The position numbers and the translations under genes were made by a program. DNA of 64,000 nt from Pseudomonadales bacterium (lineage in GTDB: Bacteria > Pseudomonadota > Gammaproteobacteria > Pseudomonadales > Pseudohongiellaceae). The first letter of the stretch is position 1. Each line of letters starts with the position of its first letter. Under the pieces are notes generated by a model, which was not told where the DNA came from, made no database searches, and saw nothing but the letters and a program-made list of their open reading frames with translations. Below, in pieces: positions 1-9,227 of this stretch. The stretch lies in NCBI GenBank assembly GCA_024234395.1, contig JACKOH010000002.1:868001-932000 (forward strand). Reading direction: 5' to 3'.

Positions 1-1
1 G

Positions 2-268
2 ACCACACTGGAAATTTCCCAGCGTCCGGCCTGTGGCGGCTGGCTTACCAATCCCTCCATGCAGGTGCGGATTTATCATGACGCCAACACCGCCGAAGTA
101 ACTTCCTATCAGAATCATCGTAATTTCAAACCCCGCTACACGCAGCCGAATCCCGGCATGTATCAGCGTGATGAAAAAATTCAGGTGAACAGGTTTCTGG
201 GTGAGTGGCTGACCCTTTGCCTGCAGGCCGGCCGCAGTTTAAAAGTGCCAGATATCCTATTTAGTTGA
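2..268 (+). CDS. yqiB: DUF1249 family protein YqiB, C-terminal part
   Basis: This is the 3' part of a gene that enters from the left edge. The frame is open from base 2 (reading TTLEISQRP) and ends at 268, so an ATG at 59 is internal. The segment LEISQ..W..P.MQVRIYHDA..AEV is typical of the DUF1249/YqiB family, whose function is unknown. In enterobacteria yqiB lies directly upstream of cpdA, as here with a 19-base gap, which supports the call and suggests co-transcription. The missing N-terminus cannot be judged. Confidence 0.85.
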   Translation, partial: TTLEISQRPACGGWLTNPSMQVRIYHDANTAEVTSYQNHRNFKPRYTQPNPGMYQRDEKIQVNRFLGEWLTLCLQAGRSLKVPDILFS

Positions 269-287
269 TCAGCAGAAGATTCCAACA

Positions 288-1100
288 GTGGATATCGCCA
301 AAGATCCCATCAATGTCCTGCAGATCACTGATACTCACCTCTATGCAGTGCACTCCGGCACGCTATTGAAAATCAATACTCATGGCAGCCTCTCGGCGGT
401 ATTGGACAAGGTATCCAGCAACGAGGGTCAGATCGATCTGATTCTGGCCACCGGGGATATTGCCCAGGATGCCTCGCCAAGTTCCTACCAGCATTTCATG
501 AAATACATGGAGCGGTTCGATGCACCGGTACGCTGGGTCCCCGGCAATCACGATTCCGGCGATGTGATGCAGGAAGTCGCCGGTGAGCTGGGACTGAGCA
601 ATAAGGTGGAGTTGATCGGCAACTGGCAGTTCATCATGCTGGACTCCAGCCGGATAAACCATGTCGACGGTTACCTGTCAGCAGAAGAACTCAGGGTACT
701 GGAAACCGCGTTGAAAGAAGCGGAGGCCGATCCGCGAATCGAACACAGTCTGGTTACTCTGCATCACAATCCGGTACCCGGCAGTTCCGCCTGGATGCGG
801 GATATCGGACTGCGCAACGACCGCGAATTTCTGGCCCTGTTGCGACGCTCACCGACACTGCGCTGCGTGGTCTACGGACATATTCACCAGGCCCTCGATT
901 TCAAACTTGCCGGGATCCGGTTTTTCTGCACGCCATCCACCTGTATTCAGTTCAAGCCGGAAGTCATCGACTTTGCGCTGGATTCAGTCAATCCAGGCTA
1001 TCGACGCCTCAAGCTGTTCGCCGACGGCAGTATCGAATCGGAAGTCATTCGCATCGACGGATCGCAATTCAGACCGGACTTTGCCAGCGCCGGGTACTGA
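288..1100 (+). CDS. cpdA: 3',5'-cyclic-AMP phosphodiesterase CpdA
   Basis: A calcineurin-like metallophosphoesterase that hydrolyses cAMP to AMP in the cytoplasm. The metal-binding motifs are all present in order: D15-x-H17, GD57, GNHD (N87-H88-D89), H159-H160 and GHIH (H198, H200). The 270-residue length is normal for the family. Translation starts at a GTG at 288 just after the yqiB stop. Its place between yqiB and yqiA matches the E. coli order. Two genes for cyclic-nucleotide-type signalling proteins lie a few kb away beyond parC, which may or may not be related. Confidence 0.93.
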   Translation: MDIAKDPINVLQITDTHLYAVHSGTLLKINTHGSLSAVLDKVSSNEGQIDLILATGDIAQDASPSSYQHFMKYMERFDAPVRWVPGNHDSGDVMQEVAGELGLSNKVELIGNWQFIMLDSSRINHVDGYLSAEELRVLETALKEAEADPRIEHSLVTLHHNPVPGSSAWMRDIGLRNDREFLALLRRSPTLRCVVYGHIHQALDFKLAGIRFFCTPSTCIQFKPEVIDFALDSVNPGYRRLKLFADGSIESEVIRIDGSQFRPDFASAGY

Positions 1101-1190
1101 TCCCACTCTCCGGCTGCTTCCCGGCTGGCACTTGACCCCGATATCCACCATACTCTCGGTCAGTATTAGTGCCACATTCCGAATTGATCT

Positions 1191-1781
1191 ATGCGTCCTG
1201 AATCCGGCCACGTTATCTATCTGCATGGCTTTCTGAGTTCTCCACAATCGAAAAAAGCCCGGCAGACTGTCGAATACTGGCGTGAGCGGGGCCGTGAAGA
1301 ATTGCTGCTGGTTCCCGAACTGCAGGGCGGTCCCGCCGACTCAGTGGCTCAGGTGCAGGCCATGATCGAGCAGTTGCCGGGGCCGCCGGCCGGCATTATC
1401 GGCAGTTCCCTGGGTGGTTTCTATGCCACCTGCCTGGCGGAACAGTACGGCCTGCGGGCGGTGGTCATCAATCCGGCGGTGCAACCCTATCGGCGCTGGC
1501 GAGAATACCTGGGTGAACACCGTAACTATTATTCGGACAGCGTACACGTGGTAACCGAACAGCATGTCAGGGAGCTCGAGGAACTGGATGTGGCGGAGTT
1601 ACAGGAGCCGGACAATTACCTGTTACTGGCCCAGACCGGAGACGAAGTGCTGGATTACCGCCTGGCCGAAGGGCTGTATCAGATGGGGACCTGTATAATC
1701 CAGGAGGGAGGCAGTCACAGCTTTGAAAATTATGCCGAGTTTCTGCCCATCATTTTCAATTTCCTGACTATCAAGAATTGA
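1191..1781 (+). CDS. yqiA: YqiA family esterase (alpha/beta hydrolase)
   Basis: A small cytoplasmic alpha/beta hydrolase of 196 residues. The N-terminal IYLHGFLSSP stretch carries the oxyanion-hole HG, and the nucleophile elbow is G71-S-S73-L-G75. An acidic residue in QTGDEVLDY and the histidine in GGSHSFENY complete a plausible Ser-Asp-His triad. The E. coli homologue hydrolyses short acyl esters; the natural substrate is not known. It sits between cpdA and parE as in enterobacteria, 90 bases after cpdA. Confidence 0.9.
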   Translation: MRPESGHVIYLHGFLSSPQSKKARQTVEYWRERGREELLLVPELQGGPADSVAQVQAMIEQLPGPPAGIIGSSLGGFYATCLAEQYGLRAVVINPAVQPYRRWREYLGEHRNYYSDSVHVVTEQHVRELEELDVAELQEPDNYLLLAQTGDEVLDYRLAEGLYQMGTCIIQEGGSHSFENYAEFLPIIFNFLTIKN

Positions 1782-1914
1782 TAGCCGTGCGCGATAAAAA
1801 GTTATTCACAAGACACAATCTCCGCAGTACCCGCCAGGCAGGAAGGACTATTCGATTGATTCCGACAACCGGGCCGGCGACTCGCAAATTTCACGATCAG
1901 GGCGCATCAGACCA

Positions 1915-3837
1915 ATGAGCAATACCTACGACGCGGATGCAATCGAGGTCCTCAAGGGGCTCGATCCGGTTCGTAAAAGACCGGGCATGTATACCGACAC
2001 CACCCGGCCCAACCACCTGGTTCAGGAAGTGGTTGACAACAGCGTCGACGAAGCTCTGGCCGGTCATGCCAAGAACATCTCGGTGACGCTGTACAAGGAT
2101 GGCACGGTGGAAGTCAGTGACGACGGCCGGGGCATGCCGATCGACAAACACAAGGGTGAAAAAGTCACCGGTGTGGAATTGATCCTGACCCGCCTGCACG
2201 CCGGGGGCAAGTTCTCCAACAAGAACTACCAGTACTCCGGTGGACTTCACGGAGTGGGGGTCTCGGTCGTGAACGCACTCTCCAAAACCCTGGAGGTGAC
2301 GGTCAAGCGGGACGGTGTCGTATACCTGATGAAATTCAGGAACGGTGACAAGGCATCGGAACTGAAGCCCATCGACTCGGTGGGCAAGCGAAATACCGGC
2401 ACCACGGTAAGCTTCCTGCCCGATGAAAAGTATTTTGATTCCCCGAAAATTTCCATTTCGCGTCTCAAGCATGTGCTGCGCGCCAAGGCGGTATTGTGCC
2501 CCGGCCTGCGGGTCAGTTTTATCGACAAGACCGTAGCCGAGGACAAGGCCCAGAGCGAAGAATGGATGTTCGAGGACGGACTGACCGACTACCTGACCCA
2601 GTCGACCGGCGAGTATGAAACCCTGCCTGAGGAACCCTTCACCGGGTCGGTACAGGGTAACGACGAGGCGGTTGACTGGGCGGTACAGTGGCTTCCGGAA
2701 GGTGGGGAAGTGGTCGCGGAAAGCTATGTGAACCTGATTCCCACGGCCCAGGGCGGCACCCATGTCACCGGCTTGCGAACCGGTCTGCTGGATGCCATTC
2801 GTGAATTCTGTGAATTCCGCAATCTGCTGCCACGGGGTCTTAAACTGTCGCCGGAGGATGTCTGGGACCGCTGCTGTTACGTGCTGTCGTCGAAGCTGGT
2901 GGATCCGCAGTTTTCCGGCCAGACCAAGGAGCGCCTGTCGTCCCGCCAATGTGCGGTATTCGTGGCCGGGGTGGTCAAGGACGCCTTCAGTCTGTGGTTG
3001 AACCAGCATACCGCCGAGGCGGAGGCACTGGTCGAGTTGTGTATTCGAAACGCCCAGAACCGGCTCAAGGCCGGCAAGCTGGTGACCCGGAAAAAGGTCA
3101 CGGCCGGCCCGGCATTGCCAGGCAAGCTGGCGGACTGTTCCAGCCAGGATGTGGCGCGCGGTGAGCTGTTCCTGGTCGAGGGCGACTCTGCGGGCGGTTC
3201 GGCCAAACAGGCCCGTGACCGGGTGTTCCAGGCCATCATGCCGCTGCGCGGCAAGATTCTGAACACCTGGGAAGTGGACTCCGGGGAAATCCTTGCCTCA
3301 CAGGAAGTTCACGATATTGCCGTGGCGCTCGGCGTGGACCCGGGTTCCGACGACCTGGAGGGACTGCGCTATGGCAAAGTCTGTATTCTGGCCGATGCCG
3401 ATTCCGACGGCTTGCACATCGCGACCCTGCTTTGTGCCCTGTTTGTGAAGCATTTCCGTCCCCTGGTCGCCGCCGGACACATCTATGTGGCCATGCCGCC
3501 CCTGTATCGCATCGATGTGGGCAAGGAAGTCTATTACGCCCTGGATGACGATGAGAAGAATGGCATCCTCGACCGCATCGCCACCGAGAAGAAACCCGGT
3601 AAGACCAACGTCCAGCGCTTCAAGGGCCTCGGCGAGATGAACCCGATGCAGCTGCGGGAAACCACCATGGCTCCGGATACGCGCCGCCTGGTCCAGCTGA
3701 CGCTCGACGACCCGCCCGGGACACGCAAAAAACAGCTGACCGACGAGATACTCGATATGCTGCTGGCCAAGAAGCGGGCGGCCGATCGCAAGCAGTGGCT
3801 GGAGGAATCCGGCAACCTGGCCGAACTGACCGAGTGA
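1915..3837 (+). CDS. parE: DNA topoisomerase IV subunit B
   Basis: The ATPase subunit of topoisomerase IV, which decatenates daughter chromosomes. The N-terminal GHKL ATPase part includes VDNSVDEALAGH and DGRGMP, followed by the transducer domain. The TOPRIM domain has EGDSAGGSAKQARDR near residue 421 and DADSDGLHIATLL near residue 495, then a C-terminal QRFKGLGEMNP. Length 640 is slightly above the E. coli protein (630). DADSDGLHI is the ParE rather than GyrB version. A 133-base gap separates it from yqiA, and parC follows after 103 bases, so the two subunits are probably made together. Confidence 0.97.
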   Translation: MSNTYDADAIEVLKGLDPVRKRPGMYTDTTRPNHLVQEVVDNSVDEALAGHAKNISVTLYKDGTVEVSDDGRGMPIDKHKGEKVTGVELILTRLHAGGKFSNKNYQYSGGLHGVGVSVVNALSKTLEVTVKRDGVVYLMKFRNGDKASELKPIDSVGKRNTGTTVSFLPDEKYFDSPKISISRLKHVLRAKAVLCPGLRVSFIDKTVAEDKAQSEEWMFEDGLTDYLTQSTGEYETLPEEPFTGSVQGNDEAVDWAVQWLPEGGEVVAESYVNLIPTAQGGTHVTGLRTGLLDAIREFCEFRNLLPRGLKLSPEDVWDRCCYVLSSKLVDPQFSGQTKERLSSRQCAVFVAGVVKDAFSLWLNQHTAEAEALVELCIRNAQNRLKAGKLVTRKKVTAGPALPGKLADCSSQDVARGELFLVEGDSAGGSAKQARDRVFQAIMPLRGKILNTWEVDSGEILASQEVHDIAVALGVDPGSDDLEGLRYGKVCILADADSDGLHIATLLCALFVKHFRPLVAAGHIYVAMPPLYRIDVGKEVYYALDDDEKNGILDRIATEKKPGKTNVQRFKGLGEMNPMQLRETTMAPDTRRLVQLTLDDPPGTRKKQLTDEILDMLLAKKRAADRKQWLEESGNLAELTE

Positions 3838-3940
3838 TGGCTGCGGTCGGGACCATTCTCACACTGCAGGAAAGTCCGTTCCCGGAGCTTGTTACCGGGC
3901 TGCTCAGTTGGAACATTCAGCTTAACTATTCAGTGTAACT

Positions 3941-6193
3941 ATGACTCAGGAAATCACACTAAACGAAGACGGTCAGGAACAGGTATCCCTGAAAAGCTAT
4001 TCGCAGCAGGCCTACCTGAACTATTCCATGTACGTCATCAACGATCGGGCGCTGCCGCATCTTGCCGATGGTCTGAAGCCGGTGCAGCGCCGCATCGTTT
4101 ATGCCATGTCGGAACTGGGCCTGAAGGCGACTGCCAAGTATAAGAAATCCGCCCGCACCATCGGGGACGTGATCGGCAAGTTTCACCCCCACGGTGATTC
4201 CGCCTGCTATGAAGCCATGGTGATGATGGCGCAACCGTTCAACTATCGCTATCCGCTGGTTGATGGACAGGGCAACTGGGGTTCCCCTGACGATCCCAAA
4301 TCGTTTGCCGCGATGCGCTATACCGAATCCAAGTTACGGGATTATGCGGAGATTCTGCTGTCCGAACTGGGGCAGGGTACGGTCGACTGGAAACCCAATT
4401 TCGACGGCACCCTGGACGAACCGGAACTACTGCCGGCGCGCCTGCCCAACGTTCTGCTGAACGGGGGCAGCGGTATCGCGGTGGGCATGGCCACCGACAT
4501 TCCGCCGCACAACATGCGCGAGGTCGCCAGCGCCTGCATTCACCTGTTGGACAGGCCACGGGCCAGCATCGCGGATCTTTGTGAGCACATCAAGGGGCCG
4601 GACTTTCCCACGGAAGCGGAAATCATCACGCCCCGGGAAGAACTGCTTTCCCTTTACGAAACCGGCCGCGGGTCGTTGAAGGCGCGGGCAATTTATGCGC
4701 TGGAGAACGGTGAAATCGTGATTACGGCGCTGCCCTACCAGGTTTCCGGTAACAAGGTACTGGAACAGATAGCGGCGCAGATGCAGAAGAAGAAACTGCC
4801 GATGGTGGTGGATCTGCGCGACGAATCCGACCATGAAAATCCCACCCGGATCGTAATTGTGCCACGCTCCAACCGGATCGATGCCGATGAGCTGATGCTG
4901 CACCTGTTTTCCACTACCGACCTGGAAAAGAATTACCGGGTCAATTTCAACATGATCGGCACCAACCGGCGGCCCCAGGTCAAGGACCTGGTCTCCCTGT
5001 TGAAGGAGTGGCTGGAATTCCGCACCGAAACAGTCCGGCGCCGCCTGCAATACCGGCTGGACAAGATTCTCGATCGTCTGCATATCCTGGAAGGCCTGCT
5101 GATCGCGTTTCTCAATATCGACGAGGTGATTGCCATCATCCGCAGCGAGGACAAGCCCAAGCCGGTGTTGATGGAAAGATTCAGTATCACCGACCGTCAG
5201 GCGGAAGCCATTCTCGAGTTGAAATTACGCCATCTCGCCCGGCTTGAGGAGATGAAGATCCGTGGAGAGCAGGACGAACTCAGTGAAGAGCGGAAATCCC
5301 TGGAAGCCATACTCGGTTCCGAAGCACGGCTGAAGACACTGATCAAGAAGGAAATACAGGCCGACGCCGAAGCCTACGGCGACGCCCGGCGTTCACCGCT
5401 GGTACAGCGCCAGGAAGCCCAGGCTTTCAGTGAGGCGGAACTGATTTCCACCGAGCCGGTTACTGTCATCCTGTCGCAGCGGGGCTGGGTCCGTGCTGCC
5501 AAGGGCCATGATGTGGAACCGGACAAGCTGCAATACAAGTCAGGCGACAGCTTCAAACTGGCAGCCCGCGGCAAAAGCAATCAACTGGCGGTATTCGTCG
5601 ATTCAACGGGTCGCGCCTACTCGATACCGGCGCATGCGTTACCGTCGGCCCGCGGTCAGGGTGAACCACTGACCGGCAAGTTGACACCGCCTTCGGGCGC
5701 CACCTTCGAGGGTCTGGCAATAGGCGATGACAAGCGCGAAGTGTTGCTGGCGTCGGATGCGGGCTATGGCTTTGTGGCGACCCTTGGCGATCTGCACGGC
5801 AAGAACAAGTCCGGTAAAAACGTGCTCAATCTGCCTAAAGGGGCAAAGGTGCTGCCGGCCTGCCAGGTCAACGACTACGAGACCGATCTCATCGTTGCCG
5901 TCACCAACGAGGGACGGATGTTGATGTTTCCTCTCAAGGACCTGCCGCGTCTGGCGCGGGGCAAGGGCAACAAGATCATCAGTATTCCGTCCGCCCGGGT
6001 CGCCGAGCGGCTGGAATTCGTGGTGGCCCTGGCGGTGTTGACCAGGCAACAGACGCTGACGGTTCTGGCCGGCCGGCGCCACCATAATCTACGGCCTTCG
6101 GACCTGGAGCATTATCAGGGAGAGCGGGGGCGACGCGGGAACAAATTGCCGCGTGGCTTTCAGAACGTCGACCACGTGGAAGTCAGTGACTGA
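3941..6193 (+). CDS. parC: DNA topoisomerase IV subunit A
   Basis: The breakage-reunion subunit of topoisomerase IV. The catalytic tyrosine is Y127 in AAMRYTES. The quinolone-resistance region reads FHPHGDSACYEAM, with S87 and E91 at the positions of E. coli S80 and E84, so the usual resistance substitutions are absent. The C-terminal third is a ParC-type beta-pinwheel. Length is 750 residues. It ends 20 bases before the convergent minus-strand gene at 6214. Confidence 0.97.
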   Translation: MTQEITLNEDGQEQVSLKSYSQQAYLNYSMYVINDRALPHLADGLKPVQRRIVYAMSELGLKATAKYKKSARTIGDVIGKFHPHGDSACYEAMVMMAQPFNYRYPLVDGQGNWGSPDDPKSFAAMRYTESKLRDYAEILLSELGQGTVDWKPNFDGTLDEPELLPARLPNVLLNGGSGIAVGMATDIPPHNMREVASACIHLLDRPRASIADLCEHIKGPDFPTEAEIITPREELLSLYETGRGSLKARAIYALENGEIVITALPYQVSGNKVLEQIAAQMQKKKLPMVVDLRDESDHENPTRIVIVPRSNRIDADELMLHLFSTTDLEKNYRVNFNMIGTNRRPQVKDLVSLLKEWLEFRTETVRRRLQYRLDKILDRLHILEGLLIAFLNIDEVIAIIRSEDKPKPVLMERFSITDRQAEAILELKLRHLARLEEMKIRGEQDELSEERKSLEAILGSEARLKTLIKKEIQADAEAYGDARRSPLVQRQEAQAFSEAELISTEPVTVILSQRGWVRAAKGHDVEPDKLQYKSGDSFKLAARGKSNQLAVFVDSTGRAYSIPAHALPSARGQGEPLTGKLTPPSGATFEGLAIGDDKREVLLASDAGYGFVATLGDLHGKNKSGKNVLNLPKGAKVLPACQVNDYETDLIVAVTNEGRMLMFPLKDLPRLARGKGNKIISIPSARVAERLEFVVALAVLTRQQTLTVLAGRRHHNLRPSDLEHYQGERGRRGNKLPRGFQNVDHVEVSD

Positions 6194-6213
6194 TCGGTAT
6201 AAAACAGGGCTGG

Positions 6214-7791
6214 TCAGCCTTCACTGCTGGCTGCCAGCAGGGATTTCAGCTTCCCGGCCTGTTGATCCAGCAACTGACGATAACTGGCCAGGGCATTGCT
6301 GCAGAGGATGGTCAGCAGTGCCTGGGGTTCGTCCAGTTCGCCATATTCCTCGCCGACTATGCGGGATTCCCCGCCCGCCAGGTGATAGGCGGTTTCACTG
6401 ACCAACAGTGAATTATCCGGGCACTCGCTGCAGAGTCGTCGTACCGTGTCCAGAGTGATGCCGTGGACATTGTCGAAGGCGCCGGTGACCGGCGAGTAGA
6501 GCCCCGATTCGAACTCCCCGTGGTGCACGGCCAGATGAAATTTGGCCTCAACCTGCCGGGCCTGATCGATTCGATTGATACTGGCGATCAGCCTGAGAAA
6601 CAACTGTCCGGCGCAGATGGCATAGAAGCACTGTTCTTCTTCCAGCCGGCTGTTGTGAAATTCGATAACCACTTCGCCGTCCGCGCAATAGCTGGCTGTT
6701 CCGTTGTAGAGCCGGCCGATGTTTTCCGACATGAAATAGACCCGGTTCAGCAGCTTGACCAGGAGTTTCCTGTCGCAGGTTGACGCCAGGTAATGGAAGT
6801 TGTCGAGGCGAATACACAGCACCGCACCACTGACCCGTTCGGCACGGTGTTCCCGCTGCCTTTGCTCGAGTGTTTGCGGTGATGCCAGTTCGTCAGTATT
6901 GAGAAACGTGTAATTGGCCAGGAACTCGGCAGTTGCATTGAACTGCCTGATCAGTCGACCAATCTCGTTGTTGGTTTCCGGATCCGGGCAGGTTTTCACT
7001 TCTCCGTAGCGAATGTCCTGGACGGCGTAGTTCAGCAGCCTGAGTGGGAAACTTACCAGATACTGGAAGTAGTTGATACTGAGCAGGATGGCTATCACCA
7101 TGATGGCAAAGGTGGCCACCAGTATGAAAACCAGATTGTTACCGGTGCCCGCCTCGATAGTGGAAAGATCCAGCACCAGTCGCACGGTACCGGCCCGGGC
7201 ATTCTCCAGTTCGATCGGTGCTTCGTAGCGGCCGTAATCCATGGGAACCGGGAACAGGCTGAGCGGTGGCTCCAGTGCATTGCTGGCGATGGCTACCACC
7301 TCGCCGTTGACATTGATGACCGCGGCTTCGGCAATGGCGGTCTGGCGGGCAAGTTGTTCCATTATGACCCGGGTACTGATCAGATCGTTGGCCAGCACCG
7401 GTTCGGTAACCAGTACCGCCGTCTGATTGGCCAGCGATTGGCCCAGAGAATCAGCCTGGCGTCGCAACAGGTTCTGGTTATTGTAATTGCTGATCAGCCA
7501 GAATACGCACATGCTCATGGCCACCAGGCTGGCTACCGCGATGGTGTACCGGGTGGCAACGCTGCCGCCGGTAGCCCGCGGTTTCGAATCCCCGGAAGTG
7601 CTGGCCTGTTCGCTCGATTCCTGCCGTTTGACTGTCAACTTCGATCGCTCATGAAACTGTTCTGGACGGGCTGCCATGCCACGGGCCGTCGGCATGCCCC
7701 CCGATGTGGTGGCAAGAATAACAGGTAACCCGATGCTTCCCCAGTGAACTTTCCGGGAGCGTCCTGATTCGGGACAGCCGTGGGCCCTCAC
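6214..7791 (-). CDS. membrane sensor: SMP_2 (AhpA/YtjB-like) domain plus degenerate class III cyclase-like domain
   Basis: The start is a GTG directly after the TGA of the upstream gene at 7792, so the two genes are translationally coupled or the start lies a little further in; residues 1-75 are poorly structured. Predicted membrane helices at about 82-101 and 220-240 flank a periplasmic domain like that of E. coli YtjB/Smp (PF10144), followed by a HAMP-like linker. Residues 320-480 resemble a nucleotide cyclase homology domain, but the first metal-binding Asp of the FxDIxGF-type motif is replaced (VLCIRLDNF) and the GD of the second motif reads DG (CADGEVVIEF). Catalysis is therefore unlikely. 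The cyclase resemblance is my reading and needs a profile search. Confidence 0.6.
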   Translation of the reverse strand: MRAHGCPESGRSRKVHWGSIGLPVILATTSGGMPTARGMAARPEQFHERSKLTVKRQESSEQASTSGDSKPRATGGSVATRYTIAVASLVAMSMCVFWLISNYNNQNLLRRQADSLGQSLANQTAVLVTEPVLANDLISTRVIMEQLARQTAIAEAAVINVNGEVVAIASNALEPPLSLFPVPMDYGRYEAPIELENARAGTVRLVLDLSTIEAGTGNNLVFILVATFAIMVIAILLSINYFQYLVSFPLRLLNYAVQDIRYGEVKTCPDPETNNEIGRLIRQFNATAEFLANYTFLNTDELASPQTLEQRQREHRAERVSGAVLCIRLDNFHYLASTCDRKLLVKLLNRVYFMSENIGRLYNGTASYCADGEVVIEFHNSRLEEEQCFYAICAGQLFLRLIASINRIDQARQVEAKFHLAVHHGEFESGLYSPVTGAFDNVHGITLDTVRRLCSECPDNSLLVSETAYHLAGGESRIVGEEYGELDEPQALLTILCSNALASYRQLLDQQAGKLKSLLAASSEG

Positions 7792-9123
7792 TCAGTCAAG
7801 GTTCAGTTCCAGCTCCTCCACGAACTCGCAGTCCGGGCGAATGGAGGGGCGGTGCAGGCAGTAGCCCTGCACCAAATCCACGCCTGCACTCCATAGCAAC
7901 GGCAGATCAGAGAATTTTTCAATACCCGGTGCCAGAATTTGTAAACCGTTCTCATGCAGCGATCGGGTCATACTGGCCAGTTGTCGCTGACGATCGGGAC
8001 TTTCGGTCAATTGCTGCAGGCGCGAACGGTGCAGTCTCGCGAGGTTGGCAGGAAACAGGGCCAGGTAGCGGAACGGATCCTCGCTGGCGCCGAAGTGATT
8101 GATTGCCAACCCCACTTGCAGATCCCGGATGCGTCCGCAGAAACGGCTCAGGTGATGCTGGGTGATCAGAATATCCAGCTCGCTTACCTGCAGTACCAAT
8201 CGCCTGGCCAGGCCTGCCGGCAGATTATCCGCCAGCCAGTCGGGAAACTCCGCACTGACCAGGGAGTTAGGCGAGATATTGACGGTGAACTGGCGATGGC
8301 AATCCTGGGCCAGGGCGGTAATGGCAAGCTCGCAGGCCAGCCGGTCCAGCGGTTCTCCCAGGGCGTTCTTTACCGCGGTTTGCAGGAACGATCCGGCTGG
8401 CAGACTGCGTTCGTTTTCGAGCAGCGTGATGCGGGTTTCATAACGCTGCAACGCCTGGCTGCGAAAGCTTATGCTGCCCTGAAAGCTGAGGCGGAAACTG
8501 CGCCTGGCAAGAGCCTCTCGGACCCGCTCCACCAGCTCCGGTTCCTGGCTGGTGGTGAAACCCGGTTGCCCGGCCAGGGATCCCGCCTGACGTTGCCACA
8601 TATCGTGTCTGGCTCTGGCAAATGCAACCGTGCAGTCCGGGGTGGCAGTATCTATTGGCACCGAACCGATGCCGCAGGCCAGTGACAGTTGCGGCGGAAC
8701 CAGGTCACCGGCCTGGCACTGCAGCGTCCGGTGAATGGCATCGCCAAGTTCGCTCAGGCGATGGCTGTCGCAGTCGAAAAGCAGCAGGGCGAATTCATGA
8801 TTCCGGCACCTACAGAGCCAGGCCTCGCCGGGCGCAGTCTGTTTCAGTAAGGCTGCCAGCCTGGCCAGCAGCAGCCGGGCTTCCTCGCCGCCTACCCAGG
8901 CCGAAATTTCGTAGAAATTGGCAAGTTGCAGAAGTACCAGGGTGAGGGGGGATTCTCTGAAGGCGCGGCGTTGAATCAGCCGGTCCAGACAACCGGAAAA
9001 ATGCTGCTGGGTGGCGAAGCCGGTGAGCTCGTCCCGTTCCATGGAGTGATGAAAATCCAGGTGCTCCACCTGGTCGACCGAATCCGGCGCCGGCGGCCGG
9101 AGCGCTTGTGCAGTTCCAGACAT
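7792..9123 (-). CDS. FimX-like degenerate GGDEF-EAL protein (probable c-di-GMP effector)
   Basis: 443 residues with a GGDEF-type domain (about 28-180) and an EAL-type domain (about 195-440). The GGDEF signature reads RNHEF (107-111). In the EAL domain, EAL reads ETR (229-231), the metal Glu of LExTE is Q312, DDFG reads NHFG (342-345), the catalytic Lys position is H365, and the AEG Glu is P399. N282 of NISPNSL and the VQGYCLHRP end are kept. Neither synthesis nor hydrolysis of c-di-GMP is expected. FimX of Pseudomonas, a c-di-GMP receptor for type IV pilus assembly, is degenerate in the same way and is also encoded near parC. There is no PAS or receiver domain here, so the protein is shorter than FimX. 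Confidence 0.72.
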   Translation of the reverse strand: MSGTAQALRPPAPDSVDQVEHLDFHHSMERDELTGFATQQHFSGCLDRLIQRRAFRESPLTLVLLQLANFYEISAWVGGEEARLLLARLAALLKQTAPGEAWLCRCRNHEFALLLFDCDSHRLSELGDAIHRTLQCQAGDLVPPQLSLACGIGSVPIDTATPDCTVAFARARHDMWQRQAGSLAGQPGFTTSQEPELVERVREALARRSFRLSFQGSISFRSQALQRYETRITLLENERSLPAGSFLQTAVKNALGEPLDRLACELAITALAQDCHRQFTVNISPNSLVSAEFPDWLADNLPAGLARRLVLQVSELDILITQHHLSRFCGRIRDLQVGLAINHFGASEDPFRYLALFPANLARLHRSRLQQLTESPDRQRQLASMTRSLHENGLQILAPGIEKFSDLPLLWSAGVDLVQGYCLHRPSIRPDCEFVEELELNLD

Positions 9124-9227
9124 TCCCTGTCCTTGTGTTTTCCACTGTCAGATTGATGGTCGGCAATCCCGGCTAGCGATTGGCGGTCACCGTGTCGTGC
9201 CGGTACAGTGAGATCTGGTATGCAGTC

